64,000 nucleotides of DNA from Pseudofrankia saprophytica (GCF_000235425.2 NZ_KI912266.1:7955130-8019129), one strand, 5' to 3'. Numbered from the stretch's first letter, positions 15,074 to 24,904 are shown. Program-made: numbers and translations. Notes: a model not told the origin generated them from the letters alone.

Positions 15074-17587
15074 TCAGGACTCGAGGCGGGCCAGGACGGG
15101 CGGGAGGTCGCCGGTGTGCAGGACGGTCAGCGAGCGGGTGGCCCGCGTCAGGGCGACGTAGAGGTCCGCGAGGCCCCTGGTCGGCCCGGCGAGCAGCGCC
15201 GACGGCTCGACGAGCAGGACGGCGTCGAACTCCAGCCCCTTGCTGTCGGCGACGGTCAGCACCGCCACCCGCGCGTCCAGGACCTCCGCGCCGTCGCCGG
15301 CACCCGGGCCGGACCCGGCCGCGCCGAGGAGCTCCGGCGCGACCCGGCACAGCGCGCCGCGCACCGAACCGACCGTCTCCGGCGGGCAGATCACCGCGAT
15401 CCGGCCCTCGCCGATGATCCCGGCCGTCCGGATGGTCTCGGCGGCCACCGCGTTCGCGAGCCCGTCGAGCGAGGCCACCCGCACGGCCAGCGGCGGCTCA
15501 CCGGCCGACCGGACCGACTCCGGCGCCGCGGCCGCCGACCCGCTCGCGGCCAGCACGTCCGCGGCGACGTCCATGATCTCTCGCGGGGTGCGGTAGTTCA
15601 CCGTCAGCCGCTCGACCCGGAACCGATCGCCCACGTGCGGCGTGAGGATCTGCGCCCACGTCGCGGGCGCGCCGGGGCGCGCCGCCTGGGCGAGGTCACC
15701 GACCAGGGTCGCGCTGCGCGCCGGGCAGCGCCGCCACAGCAGCCGCCACAGCATCGGCGAGACCTCCTGCGCCTCGTCGACGATGAGGTGGCCGAACGCC
15801 CACTCCCGGTCGGTCGCGCCCTGCTCGGCGGCGCTCGCGCGCCGGCGCGGCCCTCGCCACCGGTCGGCCACGGTGTCCGCGTCGAGCTCGCCGGCGAGTC
15901 CCAGCATCTCCAGCACGTCCTCGGCGTAGCGGCGCTCGGCCGCCCGCTCCCTGGCCGCGCGCGCCTCGGCCGCCTCCCTGCTGCCCTCGTCCGGGTCGCC
16001 GAGCAGCTCGGCCGCCTCGTCGAGCAGCGCCACGTCGGCGATCGTCCAGACCCGCCCGCCTCCTCGACCGGCCCGACCGGCCCGACCGTCGCGGCGGTCG
16101 TCGCGGTCGCGGTCGTGGCCGGCGCCGGTCGCGCCGCCGGGCGCGGGAGCCTCGTCCGCTTCGAGCGCGCTGAACAGATCTTCGTGGCGGGCGGCTGCCT
16201 GCCGACGGACGCCCTGCAGCAGGTCACGCTCGGCCGGGGTCAGGATCCGCGCGGCGGACCTGGCGAGCAGGTCACGGTCGGTGTAGAGGCTCTCAAGCAG
16301 CTGGACGGGGGTGAGCCGGGGCCACAGGTCGCCGAGCGCCCGCCGCACGGCCGGGTCCGCCCACAGCCCCTCGCGGACGTCGGCGCGTTCGTCGTCGTCG
16401 AGCAACCCACCGGAGATCTGGCGCACGACCTGGCCGGTGAGCTCGTCGAGCAGCTCGCGCAGGAACACCCGGCGGGCGCCGTTGTGCGGGCGGCGGCTGC
16501 GCCGCGCCCTGGTCCGCGCGCGGGCCACGGTGTCCCGGTCGAGGCGCAGCGTCCGGTCATCGTCGTGGACGATCTCGATCGTCCGCCGCGGCAGCCGCTG
16601 GTGCTCCCGGACCGCGGCGGCGAGCACGGCCGCCATCCGCTCGTCGCCCTTGAGGCTCCCGAGCGCCACCGGGTCGGTCGTGGTCGCGGCGACGCCGGGG
16701 AAGAGCCGGCCCGGGGTCGCGAACACCACCCCGGTCTCGCCGAGCGAGGGCAGCACCTGGTCGATGTAGCGCAGGAACACCGGGCTGGGACCGACGATCA
16801 GCACGCCGGAGCGCTCCAGCCTGGCCCGCTCGGAGTAGAGCAGGTAGGCAGCCCGGTGCAGCGCCACCGCGGTCTTGCCGGTGCCCGGGCCGCCGTCGAC
16901 GACCAGCACCGAGCGGGCGTCGGCCCGGATGACGCGGTCCTGCTCGGCCTGGAGCGTGGCGATGATGTCGCCCATCCGGCCGGTGCGTGGCGCGGACAGC
17001 GCTTCAAGCAGCATCGTGTCGCCGGTCGGCCGGTCGGCCTCGGCGGCGCTCTCGGTCCCGAAGGCGCCCTCGGTCCCGACGCGCGCCGCGCCCGCTGTTC
17101 CCGCCTCGCTCGCGGCACCGGCGGGGGGCACGGCGCTCTCGGGACCGACGGACAGCAGGTCGTCCGCGACGCCCGTCACCTCGCGGCCCTTGGTGCGCAG
17201 GTGGCGCCGGCGGACCAGGCCGCGCGGCTCGGCGAGCGTCGCCTGGTAGAAGGCGGTCGCGACGGGCGCGCGCCAGTCGACCAGGATCGGCTCCTGCTCG
17301 GCGTCGGAGAGCCCGATCCGGCCGATGTAGGTGCGCGTCCCGTCGACGCGGTGCATCGCGCCGAAGCACAGCCGGCCCTCGGCGGCCTCCAGCCTGGCCA
17401 GCCGCTCGGCGTGGGTCGCGGCGAACACGTCCCGCTCGACGACCGCCTGCGGCGTCCCGGTGCCGACGTCCAGCAGCACCTGCCGCAGCTGGGCACGGGT
17501 CAGGTCGCTGACCTCGTCGAGGCGCGCGTAGAGCAGATCGACGTAGGCCTGCTCGCGGACGAGCCGCGGGTCACGGGTCGGGGACAC
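15074..17587 (-). CDS. HelD/HelR-type UvrD-like ATPase (RNA polymerase recycling family)
   Basis: 837 residues. A helical N-terminus (QAYVDLLYARLDEV) and the conserved YIGRIGL / VDWRAPVATAFYQ block are typical of HelD rather than of DNA helicases. Walker A is GGPGTGKTAVALHRAAYLL, Walker B is LIVDEAQEVSP, and motif VI lies near the C-terminus (YVALTRATRSLTVLH). HelD-family proteins pry nucleic acid from stalled RNA polymerase, and HelR homologues protect against rifamycins. Start GTG 17587 follows GGAGGAG. I looked for the rifamycin-associated inverted repeat upstream and did not find it. The linker around residues 500-520 is Gly/Arg/Asp-rich. Confidence 0.85.
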   Translation of the reverse strand: MSPTRDPRLVREQAYVDLLYARLDEVSDLTRAQLRQVLLDVGTGTPQAVVERDVFAATHAERLARLEAAEGRLCFGAMHRVDGTRTYIGRIGLSDAEQEPILVDWRAPVATAFYQATLAEPRGLVRRRHLRTKGREVTGVADDLLSVGPESAVPPAGAASEAGTAGAARVGTEGAFGTESAAEADRPTGDTMLLEALSAPRTGRMGDIIATLQAEQDRVIRADARSVLVVDGGPGTGKTAVALHRAAYLLYSERARLERSGVLIVGPSPVFLRYIDQVLPSLGETGVVFATPGRLFPGVAATTTDPVALGSLKGDERMAAVLAAAVREHQRLPRRTIEIVHDDDRTLRLDRDTVARARTRARRSRRPHNGARRVFLRELLDELTGQVVRQISGGLLDDDERADVREGLWADPAVRRALGDLWPRLTPVQLLESLYTDRDLLARSAARILTPAERDLLQGVRRQAAARHEDLFSALEADEAPAPGGATGAGHDRDRDDRRDGRAGRAGRGGGRVWTIADVALLDEAAELLGDPDEGSREAAEARAARERAAERRYAEDVLEMLGLAGELDADTVADRWRGPRRRASAAEQGATDREWAFGHLIVDEAQEVSPMLWRLLWRRCPARSATLVGDLAQAARPGAPATWAQILTPHVGDRFRVERLTVNYRTPREIMDVAADVLAASGSAAAAPESVRSAGEPPLAVRVASLDGLANAVAAETIRTAGIIGEGRIAVICPPETVGSVRGALCRVAPELLGAAGSGPGAGDGAEVLDARVAVLTVADSKGLEFDAVLLVEPSALLAGPTRGLADLYVALTRATRSLTVLHTGDLPPVLARLES

Positions 17588-17922
17588 TGCGCTCCTCCGC
17601 GAAACGAACCGGCACAAAAGGGTACATAGCCGATCTGATGTCCTTATCGGCCGGGCCGCTGGGAAACGGCCTCCCACCGACCTGCCCCACCTCGCGCGAC
17701 GCTGAATCCGCGCGTTCGGCGCAGGCACGGCTTGGCGGACAGATCACGGACCAGCCGGGTCGGCACCACCGCCGATCCGGCTGGAACCCACGGGAGACCC
17801 CGGCCCAGCTACAACCAGAACACAGAAGCCTAGCGGGCTGCGCAATCTTCCCGGCGATCTGCCGCACCCGGACCGGCGTGGTCGAGACCAACGCCACGGC
17901 TGCCGGGCAGCGCGGGTCTCCC
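17588..17922. other. Intergenic region upstream of the HelD/HelR-like gene
   Basis: No gene is supported. On the minus strand GGCTATGTACCC about 45 bases before the HelD-like start could be a -10 region, but no good -35 is visible. Confidence 0.4.
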
Positions 17923-17979
17923 GCGCGGCGCCGTCAACAGTGCGCGGCGCCGTCAACAGTGCGTCGCGGCGTCAACGGT
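17923..17979. repeat. Triplicated 19-bp repeat at the 3' end of the HhH gene
   Basis: GCGCGGCGCCGTCAACAGT is present at 17923-17941 and 17942-17960, with a diverged copy at 17961-17979 and a partial fourth beyond it. The last copies overlap the stop and final codons of the minus-strand gene. Confidence 0.85.
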
Positions 17980-18637
17980 GCGCGGCGGCGTCGATCACCT
18001 GGTCGATGTCGTGCTCCAGGCGGCCGCGGACCAACGCGGCGACCAGCAGCGGGAAGTCCTCCCGCTCGACCAGCTCGAGCAGGCGGCGCGGGTCGCCGGG
18101 CAGGCCGAGATCCCGGGCGGTCTGGCGGGTGCGGGCGTCGACGTACGGGACGAGCTCGTCCCAGCCGGCCTGCGCCTCGCGCAGGAAGATGTCGGCGCCG
18201 ACCGGCCCGATCCCCTTGATCTGCACGAGCAGCGTGTGCTCCCGGCCGGCGTGGTAGTCAGCCGCGTCCCGCACGCCCCGGACGTCGCCGTCGTAGGTGT
18301 CGAGCAGGTAGTGGCACGCATCGCCGAGGACGCGGGCCGTGCTCTCGTCGTATCGGGCGTAGCCGTGCTCGTGGAGCACGCGGACCCGCTGCTCCCACGT
18401 GGTGTCGGCCATCGCGGCGGGGTTCGTCCACCCTTCCGCGAACATCGCCTTCGACGCCTCCAGCGCCGCCGATGACCGAATCCGCGCGCTGGCCAGCGAC
18501 GCGAAGACCAGCAGCCGGAACATCGCCTCCGCGGTGTCGGCGGCGACGTCGGCCTCGATGTCCTCGGCGAACGTTCGACCGTGCCGGGTCATCAACTCGG
18601 CCAGGACGTCCATCGGATCGGCTCCAGCCATTTCCAC
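17972..18637 (-). CDS. HhH (endonuclease III-like) domain protein
   Basis: 221 residues, mostly helical. The segment LLVQIKGIGPVGADIFLRE (about 137-155) is a helix-hairpin-helix of the type used by HhH-GPD base-excision glycosylases. It is followed by DARTRQTARDLGLP. I do not see the usual catalytic Lys/Asp signature clearly or the four-cysteine iron-sulphur motif, so it may bind DNA without glycosylase activity. The start is GTG 18637 or ATG 18631; neither has a strong ribosome site. It is divergent from the kinase gene to the right. Confidence 0.65.
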   Translation of the reverse strand: MEMAGADPMDVLAELMTRHGRTFAEDIEADVAADTAEAMFRLLVFASLASARIRSSAALEASKAMFAEGWTNPAAMADTTWEQRVRVLHEHGYARYDESTARVLGDACHYLLDTYDGDVRGVRDAADYHAGREHTLLVQIKGIGPVGADIFLREAQAGWDELVPYVDARTRQTARDLGLPGDPRRLLELVEREDFPLLVAALVRGRLEHDIDQVIDAAAHR

Positions 18638-18808
18638 GAACTACCCACGGCCACGTCGAGTCACTCAGCACACGCACCACGGTGAGCCGCTACCGGCGCG
18701 CGTGGGTCGCTCTGCAAGGATTTCGCACGACGATGTTCCCCACCGTGACAGGCCGAAGGTCCGGTCGGGTTCGGTAGCGCGAGAGGGTTGATCACGGGTG
18801 GGACCGGC

Positions 18809-20935
18809 GTGCTGACTCCGTTAGGCCCGACGGACCGCCGCGCGGTGGGCAACTACCGGCTGTGCGGCCGGCTGGGCACCGGCGGGATGGGGACCGTCTT
18901 CCTGGGTGTGGACGACGACAGCCGGCCGGCCGCGGTGAAGGTCATCCGCTCCGATCTGCTCGACGAGCCACAGTTCCGCGAACGCTTCAGCCGGGAGGTC
19001 ACGGCCGCGCGCCGGGTACGCGGCACCCGCGTCGCCCAGGTGCTCGACGCCGACCCGGACGCCGACGAGCCGTGGATGGCCACCGAGTACGTCGAGGGCA
19101 CCGACCTGCTCACCGCGGTCACCCAGCACGGCCCGCTGCGCGGAGCGAACCTGACCACGCTCGCCACCGGGCTCGCCGAGGGCCTGGTCGCCATACACGC
19201 CGCCGGCGTCGTACACCGCGACCTGAAACCCGCGAACATCCTGCTCGCCCGGGAAGGCCCGAAGATCATCGACTTCGGGCTCGCCAGGGCCGACGACCTC
19301 ACCGCCAACACCAGCAGCGGAAGCGTCATCGGCACCGTCGCGTGGATGGCGCCCGAACAGCTCAACGGCGACCCCGCCACGACCGCGACCGACATCTTCA
19401 ACTGGGGGATGTGCGTCGCGTTCGCCGCCCGCGGCCACCACCCGTTCGAGGCACAGACCCCGGCCGCCACCGCGATGCGGATCCTGTCCAACCCACCGGG
19501 CCTGGACGGCGTGCCGGCCGACCTGCTGCCGATGGTCACCGCCGCCCTCGACAGCGACCCAGGCCGCAGACCCGGCGCCATCAGACTTCTCGCCGCTCTT
19601 GCCGCCCCACAGCAGGCGTGCCCCACAGCCGCGGGCGCGACCCGCCCACCGCTCGCGGACTGGATCCCTCCGGCCGCGATGCCACCGCGAGGCGCGCCCG
19701 AGGACCCGGCCAGCGCGCCGGCCTCCCGCGGGTCGGCCACGCCGGTCGCGATGGCCTCGGACACGAGGGACGGCGGCGCCCACGCGGCTGGTTTGCAGCA
19801 GACACCGCCCACCGCGCCCACGGCCGGTGCCTGGCCGCGGTCCGTGGCTGAAGCCGACGCGGCCGCGCCAGTCGCCGACTGGGACGACGCGGCACAAGCC
19901 CTTCGCCAGCCGGCCCGAGAACCCGCGGCCGTCAGCCAGGACGACACGCACGACCTCGCCGCACCCGACGGCCCCACAGCGGGCGGGCCTGGCGCCGCCG
20001 CGCGCCGCCCGCCCCGTCGACGGCGGCTGCCGCTCCTGCTCGCGCTGCTGGCGGTCCTTCTGCTGGCCAGCACCGCGCTCATCCATTCGCTGTTGCGCGA
20101 CGACCACCGGGACGAAACCGCGGGAGGCTCACCTCGCGCGGCCGGCGCCGGCAGGGGCAGCACGGCCGGCGCCGCGCCCGACACGCGCCTGGCAAGCGCG
20201 GTCGGCACGGTCGGCTCCGACCCCGCGCCGGGGGCCAGCGACGGGCCAGGCGCGCCGGGCGCTACCGGCTCCGCCGCGTCCCTTGCCGGGACGGACGGCC
20301 CGGCGGCCGGCGTCGACCCGGCGACGTTGCCCCGCGCCGCCACCACCGGGCGACCGCTCGACGAGACCGCGGCCAGCAGGACCACCGTCCTGGGCAACGA
20401 CGGCGCCGCCGTACTCGCCTACCGGGGCCCGTCGACGGGTGGCCTGTTCGGCGGCCAGCGCGGCACCGTGCCCAACGGCTCACCCGTCGACATCTACTGC
20501 GGCCTGTACGCCCAGCAGGTCAGCGGGACCACGAGCACCTCGCGGCTGTGGGTCTACACCGACTCCGGCTGGATCCCGGCCGGCTACATCCAGACCGGCA
20601 GCCCAGCGCCCGTCAGCCCGCCCGCCTGCATCGCGACGGTCGGCTCACCGACGCCGGGTTCGAACGCCCCCCAACCGGACACCGGGCCATTCCCACTCAC
20701 CCAGGACGTGTCCATACTCCGGGTCGTCGGGCAGAGCGACTCCAGCCTGACCAGCGGGCGGCTGCGCAACGCCGAGCCGATCGGGCAGTTGCACGGTGGC
20801 GACCTCGTCGTACTTCGCTGCCAGGCACGCGTGAAGGACACGGGCGAGGTCTGGGACCAGATGGCCTCCGGTGGCTGGATCCAGCACGCCTACGTCTACA
20901 GCGGCACCTCAGACTCCCCCGCCCCCGCCTGCTGA
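18809..20935 (+). CDS. Membrane Ser/Thr protein kinase with extracellular SH3-like region (copy 1)
   Basis: 708 residues. The kinase domain is complete: glycine loop GRLGTGGMGTV, AAVKVI lysine, HRDLKPANIL catalytic loop, DFGLA, APEQL. A Pro/Ala-rich juxtamembrane region follows, then one transmembrane helix (LPLLLALLAVLLLASTALI) and an outer part with a repeated module around GLFGGQRGTVPNGSPVDIYC and ILRVVGQ, possibly two SH3-like folds with paired cysteines. The GTG at 18809 (VLTPLGP) has GGTGGGA six bases upstream; a TTG at 18788 also opens the frame. It is paralogous to the next gene, with near-identical leader DNA. The targets are unknown. Confidence 0.92.
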   Translation: MLTPLGPTDRRAVGNYRLCGRLGTGGMGTVFLGVDDDSRPAAVKVIRSDLLDEPQFRERFSREVTAARRVRGTRVAQVLDADPDADEPWMATEYVEGTDLLTAVTQHGPLRGANLTTLATGLAEGLVAIHAAGVVHRDLKPANILLAREGPKIIDFGLARADDLTANTSSGSVIGTVAWMAPEQLNGDPATTATDIFNWGMCVAFAARGHHPFEAQTPAATAMRILSNPPGLDGVPADLLPMVTAALDSDPGRRPGAIRLLAALAAPQQACPTAAGATRPPLADWIPPAAMPPRGAPEDPASAPASRGSATPVAMASDTRDGGAHAAGLQQTPPTAPTAGAWPRSVAEADAAAPVADWDDAAQALRQPAREPAAVSQDDTHDLAAPDGPTAGGPGAAARRPPRRRRLPLLLALLAVLLLASTALIHSLLRDDHRDETAGGSPRAAGAGRGSTAGAAPDTRLASAVGTVGSDPAPGASDGPGAPGATGSAASLAGTDGPAAGVDPATLPRAATTGRPLDETAASRTTVLGNDGAAVLAYRGPSTGGLFGGQRGTVPNGSPVDIYCGLYAQQVSGTTSTSRLWVYTDSGWIPAGYIQTGSPAPVSPPACIATVGSPTPGSNAPQPDTGPFPLTQDVSILRVVGQSDSSLTSGRLRNAEPIGQLHGGDLVVLRCQARVKDTGEVWDQMASGGWIQHAYVYSGTSDSPAPAC

Positions 20936-21158
20936 CCGGCCCGCCGAGCCAGCCTCACCATCGGGCTTACGGCCTTGGCCGGACGGTCTTGCGTAGCACC
21001 GCGCCGACCTGGCCGCGATACACCCACCGCAGTGGGCCACCATTAGCACACTTGGGCCTCTCTGGGAGGATTCCACGGGACGATGGGCCCTACCGTGACA
21101 AGTCGAAGGTCCGGTCGGGTTCGGTAGCGCGAGAGGGTTGATCACGGGTGGGACCGGC

Positions 21159-23471
21159 GTGCTGACTCCGTTGGGCCCCGCGGACCGCCGCGTCGTGGGC
21201 AGCTACCGGCTGCGTGGACGGCTGGGCGCCGGCGGGATGGGGACCGTGTTCCTCGGCGTGGACCCGGATGGGCAGCCGGCCGCGGTGAAGGTCATCCGCT
21301 CCGATCTGCTCGACGAGCCGCAGTTCCGCGAACGCTTCAGCCGGGAGATCACGGCCGCGCGCCGGGTACGCGGCACCCGCGTCGCCCAGGTGCTCGACGC
21401 CGATCCGGACGCCGACGAGCCGTGGATGGCCACCGAGTACGTCGAGGGCGTCAACCTGCTCACCGCCGTCGCCCGGCACGGCGCGCTGAGCGGGCCGAAC
21501 CTGACCGCGCTGGCCACCGGGCTCGCCGAGGGCCTGGTCGCGGTGCACGCCGCCGGCGTCGTGCACCGCGACCTGAAGCCCGCGAACATCCTGCTCACCT
21601 GGGAAGGCCCGAAGATCATCGACTTCGGGCTCGCCAGGGCCGACGACCTCACCGGCAACACCAGCGGCGGAAGCGTGATCGGCACCGTCGCGTGGATGGC
21701 GCCCGAACAGCTCAACGGCGACCCGGCCACGACCGCGACCGACATCTTCAACTGGGGGATGTGCGTCGCGTTCGCCGCCCGCGGCGAACACCCGTTCGAC
21801 GCGCAGACGCCGGCCGCGACCGCGATGCGGATCCTGTCCAACCCACCGGGCCTGGACGGCGTGCCGGCCGACCTGCTGCCGATGGTCACCGCCGCTCTGG
21901 ACCGCGACCCGAACCGACGGCCCGGCGCCATTCGGCTCCTCGCCACCATCAACGACCAGCCGAAGGCCAGGCCGACCGGAGTGGGCGCGCCGGCCCGCGG
22001 ACCGGTCGCGGGTGCGGTCCCTCCGGCCGCGGCGCCGGCGCCCGACGCGCCGCCCGCCACGGCCCGCACGGCTGACACCACGGAGAGCGGTGGCCCGGGC
22101 GGCACAGCCCGCGCGGTCGGCCTGGCCGGCGCGGTCGGCATCGTCGGCGCGGCAGGCATGGCGGGCGCGGCCGGCGCGGCCCGCCTGATGGGCACGGCCG
22201 GCCTGACCCGCACAGCCGGCACGGTTGGCAGCGCCGGCACGGTGGGCGGTGCTGGCACGGTGGGCGCGCTGGCCGACGGTGGGTCGACCGCGCCGGTCGC
22301 GACGACCATCGACGCGGCGGATGCCGGCGTGGCCGCGCCGGTCGTCCTGGCTGACCGGGACGACGAGGACGCGGCCCCGCGCCAGCCGGGCGGTGAGCCG
22401 ACGGGCGGCCTGGACGGCGAGCACGATCTGATCCCCTTGGACGGCCCCGTCGACGGCGGACCGGGCGCCGCCGAGCGTCATCGCCGCCGGCGTCGCCCCC
22501 GACGCCGGCTGCTGGTCCTGCTGGCGCTGCTCGCGGTCCTGCTGCTGGCCAGCACCGCTCTCGTCCATTCCCTGTTGAGCGGCAGCGACCGGGGTGATAC
22601 CGCGGGTGGCTCGTCGCGCCCGGCGGGCGGCGGCGCCCGCGCGGGTAACGGGGGCCAGGCGACCGCCCCCGGTGCCGACGGCGCGGCCGCGGCCGGAGCG
22701 GGAGCCGGGACCGGGCCTGGAGCCGGGACTGGAACTGGAGCCGGAGGCGGGGCTGGCGACCCGTCCGGGGGGCCGAGCGCCTCGGCGGGGCCGGGCGTCA
22801 CCGGCTCCGCTTCGCCCCTCCCCGGCGAAGCCGGACCGTCGGGCGGGCCGCCCGCGGCGACGTTGCCGCGCGCCACGACCACCGGGCGGCCGCTCGACGA
22901 GGCCGCGGCCAGCAGGACCACGGTCCAGGGCGACGGCGGCGCCGCGGTGGCGGCCTACCGGGGCCCGTCGACGGGCGGTCTGTTCGGCGGCCAGCGCGGC
23001 ACCGTGCCCAACGGCTCACCCGTCGACATCTACTGCGGCCTGTACGCCCAGCAGGTCAGCGGGACCACGAGCACCTCGCGGCTGTGGGTCTACACCGACT
23101 CCGGCTGGATCCCAGCCGGCTACATCCAGAGCGGCAGTTCGGAGCCCCTCAGCCCGCCGGCCTGCGTCGGGACGGTCAGCTCGCCGAAACTGGGTTCGAA
23201 CCCCCCTCGGTCGGACACCGGGCCGTTCCCGCTCACGCAGGAGGTGTCGGTGCTGGGGGTCGTCGGACAGGTGGTCTCCGGCCTGACCGGCGCGCTGCTG
23301 GGCCAGGCCGACCCGATCGGCCGACTGCTCAGCGGCGACCTCGTCGTGCTGCGTTGCCAGGCGCGCGCGGCGGACACGGGCGAGATCTGGGACCAGTTGA
23401 CCTCGGGCGGTTGGATCCAGCACGCCTACGTCTACAGCGGCACCTCCGGTTCCCCGGCGCCCGCCTGCTGA
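21159..23471 (+). CDS. Membrane Ser/Thr protein kinase with extracellular SH3-like region (copy 2)
   Basis: 770 residues, a tandem duplicate of the gene before it. The kinase motifs (GRLGAGGMGTV, AAVKVI, HRDLKPANIL, DFGLA) and the outer module are almost identical. The juxtamembrane linker has diverged into Ala/Gly/Val repeats (for example AGTVGSAGTVGGAGTVGA). A transmembrane helix lies at LLVLLALLAVLLLASTALV and a Gly/Ala/Pro-rich stalk follows it. GTG 21159 is chosen by the same argument as for copy 1. The two copies share about 60 bases of leader without a change, so they may be co-regulated; their different linkers and stalks suggest different sensing or partners (inference). Confidence 0.92.
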   Translation: MLTPLGPADRRVVGSYRLRGRLGAGGMGTVFLGVDPDGQPAAVKVIRSDLLDEPQFRERFSREITAARRVRGTRVAQVLDADPDADEPWMATEYVEGVNLLTAVARHGALSGPNLTALATGLAEGLVAVHAAGVVHRDLKPANILLTWEGPKIIDFGLARADDLTGNTSGGSVIGTVAWMAPEQLNGDPATTATDIFNWGMCVAFAARGEHPFDAQTPAATAMRILSNPPGLDGVPADLLPMVTAALDRDPNRRPGAIRLLATINDQPKARPTGVGAPARGPVAGAVPPAAAPAPDAPPATARTADTTESGGPGGTARAVGLAGAVGIVGAAGMAGAAGAARLMGTAGLTRTAGTVGSAGTVGGAGTVGALADGGSTAPVATTIDAADAGVAAPVVLADRDDEDAAPRQPGGEPTGGLDGEHDLIPLDGPVDGGPGAAERHRRRRRPRRRLLVLLALLAVLLLASTALVHSLLSGSDRGDTAGGSSRPAGGGARAGNGGQATAPGADGAAAAGAGAGTGPGAGTGTGAGGGAGDPSGGPSASAGPGVTGSASPLPGEAGPSGGPPAATLPRATTTGRPLDEAAASRTTVQGDGGAAVAAYRGPSTGGLFGGQRGTVPNGSPVDIYCGLYAQQVSGTTSTSRLWVYTDSGWIPAGYIQSGSSEPLSPPACVGTVSSPKLGSNPPRSDTGPFPLTQEVSVLGVVGQVVSGLTGALLGQADPIGRLLSGDLVVLRCQARAADTGEIWDQLTSGGWIQHAYVYSGTSGSPAPAC

Positions 23472-23716
23472 CCGCTCCAGGTCCCGGCTTCGCCGCCCGG
23501 ACGTCCTTCTCCTCATCCGCTTCCCCATCCGCATCCCACGGTCCTGGGTAATGGCCCCCAAGCCTGGGTCGCCAGGCCGGTCGGAGTGACCATCACGGTG
23601 ACTTCGGCCCTTGATGGGGACGACCCGGCCGAGGTGGGGTAGGGGGAGGGAAGGATGGGCTCGGAGGCAAGGACGGGCCCGGGCGCGGGGTGCCGTCGTC
23701 GGACGAGGAGACGACC

Positions 23717-24784
23717 ATGGTCACGCAGGGCACGACACTCTCGGTCGAGCAGGTGTACGGGGCGGTCGAGGCCGCGGGCCTGGCGCCGTCGATCCACAAC
23801 ACCCAGCCCTGGAGATGGCGGTTCCGCGACGAGACGCTGGAACTGTTCGCCGACCTGTCCCGGGCCGTGCCCGTCATCGACCCGGACCATCGCCAGCTGC
23901 TGGTCAGCTGCGGGGCGGCGTTGCTGAACGGCTGGGTGTCGCTGCGCGCCGCGGGCCTGGACGTCGAGGTCGGCGAGCTCCCCGACGGCCCCGACCTCGC
24001 CACCGGGCGGCTGGCCACACTGACGATCATCGGTCATCGCCCGCCGACCGAGGACGAGACCCGGCTCGCCGCCGCCATCACCCGCCGGCACACCGACCGC
24101 CGCCCGTTCACCCCGGCCGCCCTGCCCGCGGGCGAGGTCCGCACGCTACGCCGGGCCGCCGAGGCGGAGGGCTGCTGGCTCGCGTCGCTGACCGGCGAGG
24201 ACGCCCGCCTGGAGCTCTCGGTGCTGCTGGGCCGGGCCGACTGGATCGAGCACAACGACCCCGCCTACCGGGCCGAGCTAGCCTCCTGGGTCCGCGACGA
24301 CCCCGAGGCCACCGACGGCATCCCGCGCCCGGCAGCGCTGTCGAGCGCCCAGCCACGGCCCACGGAGTTCCCCGTGCGCGACTTCACCGGCGGCACCAGC
24401 GAACAGGGTGGTGGTACGGGTGGCGCAGGCGGCGAGCCGGCCAGCGCGGACGAGGCCGGCGAGCGGATGCGGACCGCCCGGGTCGAGCACCCCAACGCGC
24501 TGGTCCTCGGCACCGACGCGGACGGCCCGGCGGACCGGCTGCGCGCCGGCCGGGCACTGGGCCGGGTGCTCCTGACGGCCACCGCCGAGGGCCTCGCGAC
24601 GTCCCCGCTCGGCCAGGCCGTCGACATCGAGGCGACTCGCGCGCTGGTCCGCGCCGCGACCGGCGGCACCGGCCACACTCAGATGATCATGCGTGTCGGC
24701 TACCCCGACACGTCCGCTCCCCCGTGGGCCCCCACCAGGCGCCGACCCGTGTCGGACGTCCTCGAGCACCTCACCGGCGCCTGA
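23717..24784 (+). CDS. Acg-like nitroreductase-family FMN protein
   Basis: 355 residues. LAPSIHNTQPWRWRF near the N-terminus is the diagnostic motif of the Acg/Rv2032 branch, which has two divergent nitroreductase half-domains in one chain. HRPPTEDETR and RRHTDRRPF are also typical. In mycobacteria Acg belongs to the DosR dormancy regulon and seems to sequester FMN; no DosR-type box was recognised here. Start ATG 23717 (MVTQG) follows GAGGAG. A Gly-rich insertion (GGTSEQGGGTGGAGG) lies at about residue 230. A 24-bp perfect palindrome follows 12 bases after the stop and may end transcription. Confidence 0.82.
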   Translation: MVTQGTTLSVEQVYGAVEAAGLAPSIHNTQPWRWRFRDETLELFADLSRAVPVIDPDHRQLLVSCGAALLNGWVSLRAAGLDVEVGELPDGPDLATGRLATLTIIGHRPPTEDETRLAAAITRRHTDRRPFTPAALPAGEVRTLRRAAEAEGCWLASLTGEDARLELSVLLGRADWIEHNDPAYRAELASWVRDDPEATDGIPRPAALSSAQPRPTEFPVRDFTGGTSEQGGGTGGAGGEPASADEAGERMRTARVEHPNALVLGTDADGPADRLRAGRALGRVLLTATAEGLATSPLGQAVDIEATRALVRAATGGTGHTQMIMRVGYPDTSAPPWAPTRRRPVSDVLEHLTGA

Positions 24785-24796
24785 CGAGACGTTCGA

Positions 24797-24820
24797 CCCG
24801 TGCCCGCGCGCGGGCACGGG
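24797..24820. terminator. Perfect 24-bp palindrome after the nitroreductase gene
   Basis: CCCGTGCCCGCG (24797-24808) is followed directly by its reverse complement CGCGGGCACGGG (24809-24820) with no loop, 12 bases after the stop. It may be a terminator without a U-run or a dimer-binding site. Confidence 0.6.
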
Positions 24821-24847
24821 CACATCCTGTCCGACGTCACGGGGAAT

Positions 24848-24904
24848 CCTGTCAGACACCAGAGCCACGACCAGCACCGTTTCGTGACCCTCACGTCTGA
24901 CAGG
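24848..24904. promoter_or_regulatory. Spaced 10-bp inverted repeat in the intergenic region
   Basis: CCTGTCAGAC (24848-24857) and GTCTGACAGG (24895-24904) are exact reverse complements 37 bases apart. A related ATCCTGTCCGAC precedes the left arm. It lies between the nitroreductase 3' end and the 3' end of the convergent PPOX gene, so it may be a bidirectional terminator or a decayed mobile-element end. Confidence 0.45.

Noticed and set aside
15116-17629. An 837-codon plus-strand frame opposite the HelD/HelR-like gene
   Set aside because: Antisense shadow of a gene with clear ATPase motifs; its translation has no recognisable family.
17588-17922. Rifamycin-associated element upstream of the HelD/HelR-like gene
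   Set aside because: The expected GC-rich 19-bp inverted repeat was not found in the upstream DNA.
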